A DNA stretch of 9,677 nt from Kofleriaceae bacterium. GTDB lineage: Bacteria > Myxococcota_A > Polyangia > Haliangiales > Haliangiaceae. The translations under genes were made by a program, and so were the position numbers. The first letter of the stretch is position 1, and each line of letters starts with the position of its first letter. The stretch is taken from assembly GCA_024642805.1 (NCBI GenBank), contig JAHEAK010000150.1, forward strand, positions 1 to 9,677. Reading direction: 5' to 3'. Shown piece by piece: positions 9,677 through 9,677 of the stretch. The notes beneath the pieces were generated by a model. It was not told the DNA's origin and made no database searches. It was given only the letters and a program-made list of their open reading frames with translations.

Positions 9677-9677
9677 G

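Overview
The window is G+C-rich, densely coded chromosomal DNA. Gene content and protein styles suggest the former Deltaproteobacteria, most likely Myxococcota, Bradymonadota or a relative. Pointers are an mfd gene followed directly by parvulin/SurA-type chaperone genes, a stand-alone PilZ protein, a PEGA-domain membrane protein, and a TPR protein ending in an OmpR-type winged helix. This placement is an inference from gene styles; no marker fixes a genus. I see no RNA genes, insertion sequences, CRISPR arrays or other mobile DNA, and codon use looks even throughout.

Layout. (A) 3-5313, plus strand: the 5'-truncated mfd gene (transcription-repair coupling factor), a parvulin-family lipoprotein, and a SurA-like periplasmic prolyl isomerase/chaperone. 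They are packed with 2 bases between the first two genes and a 1-base TGATG overlap between the next two, so they look like one operon. The lipoprotein lacks both active-site histidines of parvulins, while its neighbour keeps them. (B) 5314-5482: a 169-base gap with a weak possible promoter. (C) 5483-7982, plus strand: a PilZ protein with intact c-di-GMP-binding motifs, a secreted PEGA-domain protein with a C-terminal membrane anchor, and a membrane-tethered gluzincin metallopeptidase (HELSH plus a downstream NEG glutamate). These overlap by 40 and 4 bases, so they are very probably co-translated. (D) 7983-8104: a convergent intergenic gap with two adjacent GC-rich hairpins, probably a terminator serving both strands. 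(E) 8105 to the window end, minus strand: the C-terminal 523 residues of a TPR-rich regulator ending in a winged-helix DNA-binding domain; its N-terminus lies outside the window.

How the parts may work together. Block A pairs a DNA-repair/transcription factor with outer-membrane-protein folding factors, an arrangement I recall from other deltaproteobacterial genomes. Block C is the least explained part. It is a compact candidate envelope module in which a cytoplasmic c-di-GMP receptor is translated together with two membrane-anchored extracytoplasmic proteins, one a protease. Its function cannot be read from the sequence. It is the best candidate here for an undescribed system, but on this evidence it is a hypothesis only.
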